From an uncultured Akkermansia sp. (GTDB taxonomy: Bacteria; Verrucomicrobiota; Verrucomicrobiia; Verrucomicrobiales; Akkermansiaceae): a DNA stretch of 16,807 nucleotides. Both the position numbers and the translations under genes were made by a program. The DNA is taken from the NCBI GenBank assembly GCA_904501955.1, contig CAJGCY010000042.1, positions 1 through 16,807 on the forward strand, given 5' to 3'. The notes beneath the pieces were generated by a model. That model saw nothing but the letters and a program-made list of their open reading frames with translations. It was not told where the DNA came from and ran no database searches. Positions 14,705 to 16,807 of this stretch are shown here, one piece after another; positions within the stretch are counted from its first letter, which is position 1, and each line of letters begins with the position of its first letter.

Positions 14705-15190
14705 GTTGCCCAGCCCGATAAATCGGAAGTTGAAGAATAGATTGCGAGCCGCAGGCGAAGCCGAATTCGGAGCCCCGGCAGGGGCGGTATAGTACGACCG
14801 ACGCGATATGCGACCTGCGGTGAAAGTCCGCAAAGAGCCGTGATGATGCGGAATCACAGACCTGAAGAACAACTGCGGGGAGGCAACGAACCGTGGAAGA
14901 GGAAGTTCGAGGGGAAATCCCGACTGTACGAACAGAAACTGTATACGAGGCCGGCTGAGAGGACGATGCTGCTATGCAAGCATAAATCCAATACATCATC
15001 AAAACTCATCAGGTATATACAGACGGCGCGGGAGGAAAGGCACATATCATATTCGGTGAGACCCGACTAAAGCGTGAACGCGCTGCGGAGCAATCCGTCT
15101 GTCGGGAGTCAGCAGAGGCCATAGTACCACCAAAACGAACAACCTCGGTGGGAAGGGCCGAATCTAAACAAACAGCACAACCTAAAACTC

Positions 15191-16619
15191 ATGAATGTAA
15201 AGTTACAGAACCAAGAAGTCGGCCGCTCAGCAAGAGCGGAACGACGAGCCTGTGTGGCCTCGTGGAGGATAGGAACGCCTGGCGAGAGTCTGACACGGGA
15301 GCAACGAAAGTTCGAGGCGTGGAAGGAAGAACTGAGCTGTCAGGAGGAACGCCTGCTGGAGCGCATAGCATCAGCTGTGAATCTGGAAGGCGCCTGTCAG
15401 AAAGTAAAAGCAAACAAAGGAGCCGCAGGTGTGGACGGCATGTCCGCAGCCTTGCTGCCCAAATGGTTGGAAACAAACCTGACACGATTGCAAGGAGAAC
15501 TGCTCAAAGGTAGCTATCGCCCCCAAGCGGTGAAAGGGGTAGACATCCCTAAACCGAATGGGGGAGTTCGCAAACTGGGCATACCAACGGTAATAGACCG
15601 TATGGTGCAACAGGCCTTTGTGCAAGTACTAACACCGGAGCTTGACCCTCAAATGAGCCCATCAAGCTACGGTTTCCGCCCCGGGAAGAACGCCCATGAT
15701 GCCATCAAAAAGGCATCACAGTACGTAAGACGAGGCTACGTTTACGCGGTAGACCTCGACCTCGAAAAGTTCTTCGACAAGGTTAATCATGATAAACTCA
15801 TGTCGCGGCTCGCCCAACGCATCAAAGATAAGCGTGTGCTATACTACATACGCCAGATGCTCAAGAGCGGGATAATGGACTATGATGGCATATGTCAGAA
15901 AAGAGAACAGGGCACACCGCAAGGCGGCCCAATATCTCCACTTCTGGCAAATGTAATGCTGGACGACTTGGACAAGGAGCTGGAAAGAAGAGGCCACCAA
16001 TTTTGCCGCTACGCGGACGACTGCATCATATTCGTAAAATCGAAAGAAGCAGCTCAGCGAGTGCTTGAAGGGGTGAGCAACTTCGTAGAAAAGCAACTGA
16101 AACTTAAAGTCAACAGAGAGAAGAGTAAAGCAGCCTACGTGGAAGACTGCGTCTACTTAGGATACATCATAGGGAAAGGAGGGGAGCTGGAAACAGCCCC
16201 CTGCAAAAGTGGAACAACTGAAGGATGGGATAAGAGCGGCAACAAACCGCAATGACCCACGTCCACTGGAAGTGATAATCATGGACCTCAATGCAAAATT
16301 AAGGGGATGGTTAAACTACTTCCGACTAGCGCGACTGGACCATATCTGCCAACGACTCGACAGATGGATAAGGAGACGCCTGAGATGCCTAAAGCTGAAA
16401 CAATGCAAAACGGCAAGCGGACAACAGCGATTCCTGAGCAGTATCGCCCCCGAATGGCTGTTGAAGAAAGGCGAGAAATTATCCATGGGCAGACGGTGGT
16501 GGTACAATGCCAAAACACGTTTGGCTCATTATACGATGACAAACAAGTGGTTTGAAGAATTGGGCCTATATTCCTTGCAAAAGTCCTACCAAGAGTTTAG
16601 AAACCGCCGTATGCGGTAA
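15191..16619 (+). pseudogene. ltrA: Group II intron reverse transcriptase/maturase, +1 frameshift
   Basis: The first frame (15191-16255) carries RT motifs: IPKPNGGVRKLGIPTVIDR (119-137), YGFRPGKNAHDA (160-171), YAVDLDLEKFFD (185-196), QGTPQGGPISPLLAN (240-254) and the catalytic YADD (274-277). It continues to FLGY-like VYLGYIIGKGG and then runs out of homology. The thumb and maturase domain X follow in another frame (KVEQLKDGIRAATNRNDPRP, LRGWLNYFRLAR, RRWWYNAKTRLAHYT). Dropping one C from the run of five at 16197-16201 restores a single 475-residue protein (APAKVEQLKD). There is no HNH endonuclease domain. The reading frame ends inside domain V, as it often does in annotated relatives. The frameshift removes domain X, so the protein as read should not support splicing; a sequencing error in the C run is also possible. 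Confidence 0.87.
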
Positions 16620-16662
16620 TTCGCATGTACGGTGGTGTGAGAGGGGGCGAAAGCCCCCTACT
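16603..16662 (+). ncRNA. Group II intron domains V and VI
   Basis: Domain V spans 16603-16636 (34 bases): left arm accgccgtatgcg, loop about gtaat, right arm with the two-base bulge, cgcatgtacggtggt. The catalytic triad reads CGC rather than the commoner AGC, as in group IIC introns. Domain VI follows as a hairpin (gggggc 16643-16648, loop gaaa, gccccc 16653-16658). The likely branch-point A is bulged at 16660, seven bases before the proposed 3' end. Confidence 0.75.
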
Positions 16663-16666
16663 CGAT

Positions 16667-16807
16667 TCCTGATGTTAACGGTTTTCGTTTTGAAGTTTTC
16701 TATGAGATAGAGCTTGTACTTCTGCAATTTATCGAGCGTTATACGCCCATACAGTTGCTTAAACTGAGCAACTGCATACAGGTACAAACTAACGGTATTC
16801 TGCGCCC
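16667..16807 (-). pseudogene. N-terminal fragment of a tyrosine-recombinase-like integrase
   Basis: The minus strand, entering from the window edge, reads AQNTVSLYLYAVAQFKQLYG, then RITLDKLQKYKLYLIENF and KTKTVNIR. This matches the SAM-like core-binding domain of site-specific integrases (..NT...Y......F......I......KY..~L.......TVNIR). After NIR the reading frame enters the group II intron. Joining the intron flanks gives only NIR-NGVTT and a stop, so the catalytic R..H.R..Y domain is not in this window. The start lies beyond the window. It is probably the remnant of an integrated element. Confidence 0.6.

Larger units (their letters stand above)
14705..16666 (+). mobile_element. Group II intron with a frameshifted maturase gene
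   Basis: A bacterial retroelement that splices itself out of RNA and moves by target-primed reverse transcription. Evidence: a reverse transcriptase/maturase reading frame inside it, a 34-base domain V hairpin at 16603-16636, and a domain VI hairpin directly after it ending in ctactcgat. The 5' end is placed at gttgcccag (14705) by resemblance to the usual GUGYGCCCAG start; it could be wrong by some tens of bases. The ribozyme domain I region (about 14705-15190) has no gene but many helices, for example tgcgg / ccgca at about 14816-14832. The intron lies antisense to the integrase fragment at its right end. The right boundary is placed at 16666 by the typical AY intron end. Confidence 0.82.

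Noticed and set aside
14705..16666. Diversity-generating retroelement or defence-type reverse transcriptase
   Set aside because: The RT carries maturase domain X and sits with domains V and VI, so it is a group II intron. No template/variable repeat pair or toxin-like partner is present.
1..16807. CRISPR array, tRNA or rRNA genes
   Set aside because: I saw no regularly spaced direct repeats, no cloverleaf with TTCRANY, and no conserved rRNA core segments.

Overview
The window looks like a chromosomal segment of a moderately GC-rich bacterium. My best guess is Verrucomicrobiota, possibly an Akkermansia relative. The guess rests on the absence of Shine-Dalgarno sequences, on an Rhs core fragment of a type I associate with that group, and on abundant two-domain kinase/SpoIIE signalling and Sel1/ankyrin proteins. 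It is an inference; no rRNA or tRNA gene is present to settle it.

Layout. Positions 1-263 hold no gene but carry a strongly structured, repeat-like sequence. A minus-strand, translationally coupled pair follows (4960 to 264): a membrane sensor with a SpoIIE/PP2C-type phosphatase domain, then a membrane Ser/Thr protein kinase with a large TPR-like C-terminal half. A divergent intergenic region leads to a conspicuously AT-rich stretch (about 5.0-7.18 kb). It holds a secreted Sel1-repeat protein and an unrecognised secreted 179-residue protein, and it abuts a frameshifted fragment of an Rhs core (7177-7523).

From 7524 to 11892 there is a minus-strand housekeeping block. It reads trmB-tgt-yajC (three genes overlapping by ATGA), a terminator, aroE, then a secreted M23 peptidase followed by nadD. 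Divergent from trmB is nadE (plus strand, 12087-14006), ending in a perfect 16-bp terminator hairpin. A small secreted ankyrin protein follows on the minus strand. The right end is a group II intron (about 14705-16666) whose reverse transcriptase/maturase is split by one extra C. The intron lies antisense against the N-terminal fragment of a tyrosine-recombinase-like integrase that runs off the window.

How the genes relate. The kinase and phosphatase probably form one phosphorylation switch. trmB and tgt both modify tRNA and share a transcript with the Sec accessory protein YajC. nadD and nadE are consecutive steps of NAD synthesis in separate transcription units. Three otherwise well-preserved proteins lack residues normally regarded as essential: Tgt lacks all four zinc ligands, NadE lacks the glutaminase cysteine, and the phosphatase lacks the aspartate of its TDG motif. 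Several promoters sit so close to the start codon that the mRNAs should be leaderless or nearly so.
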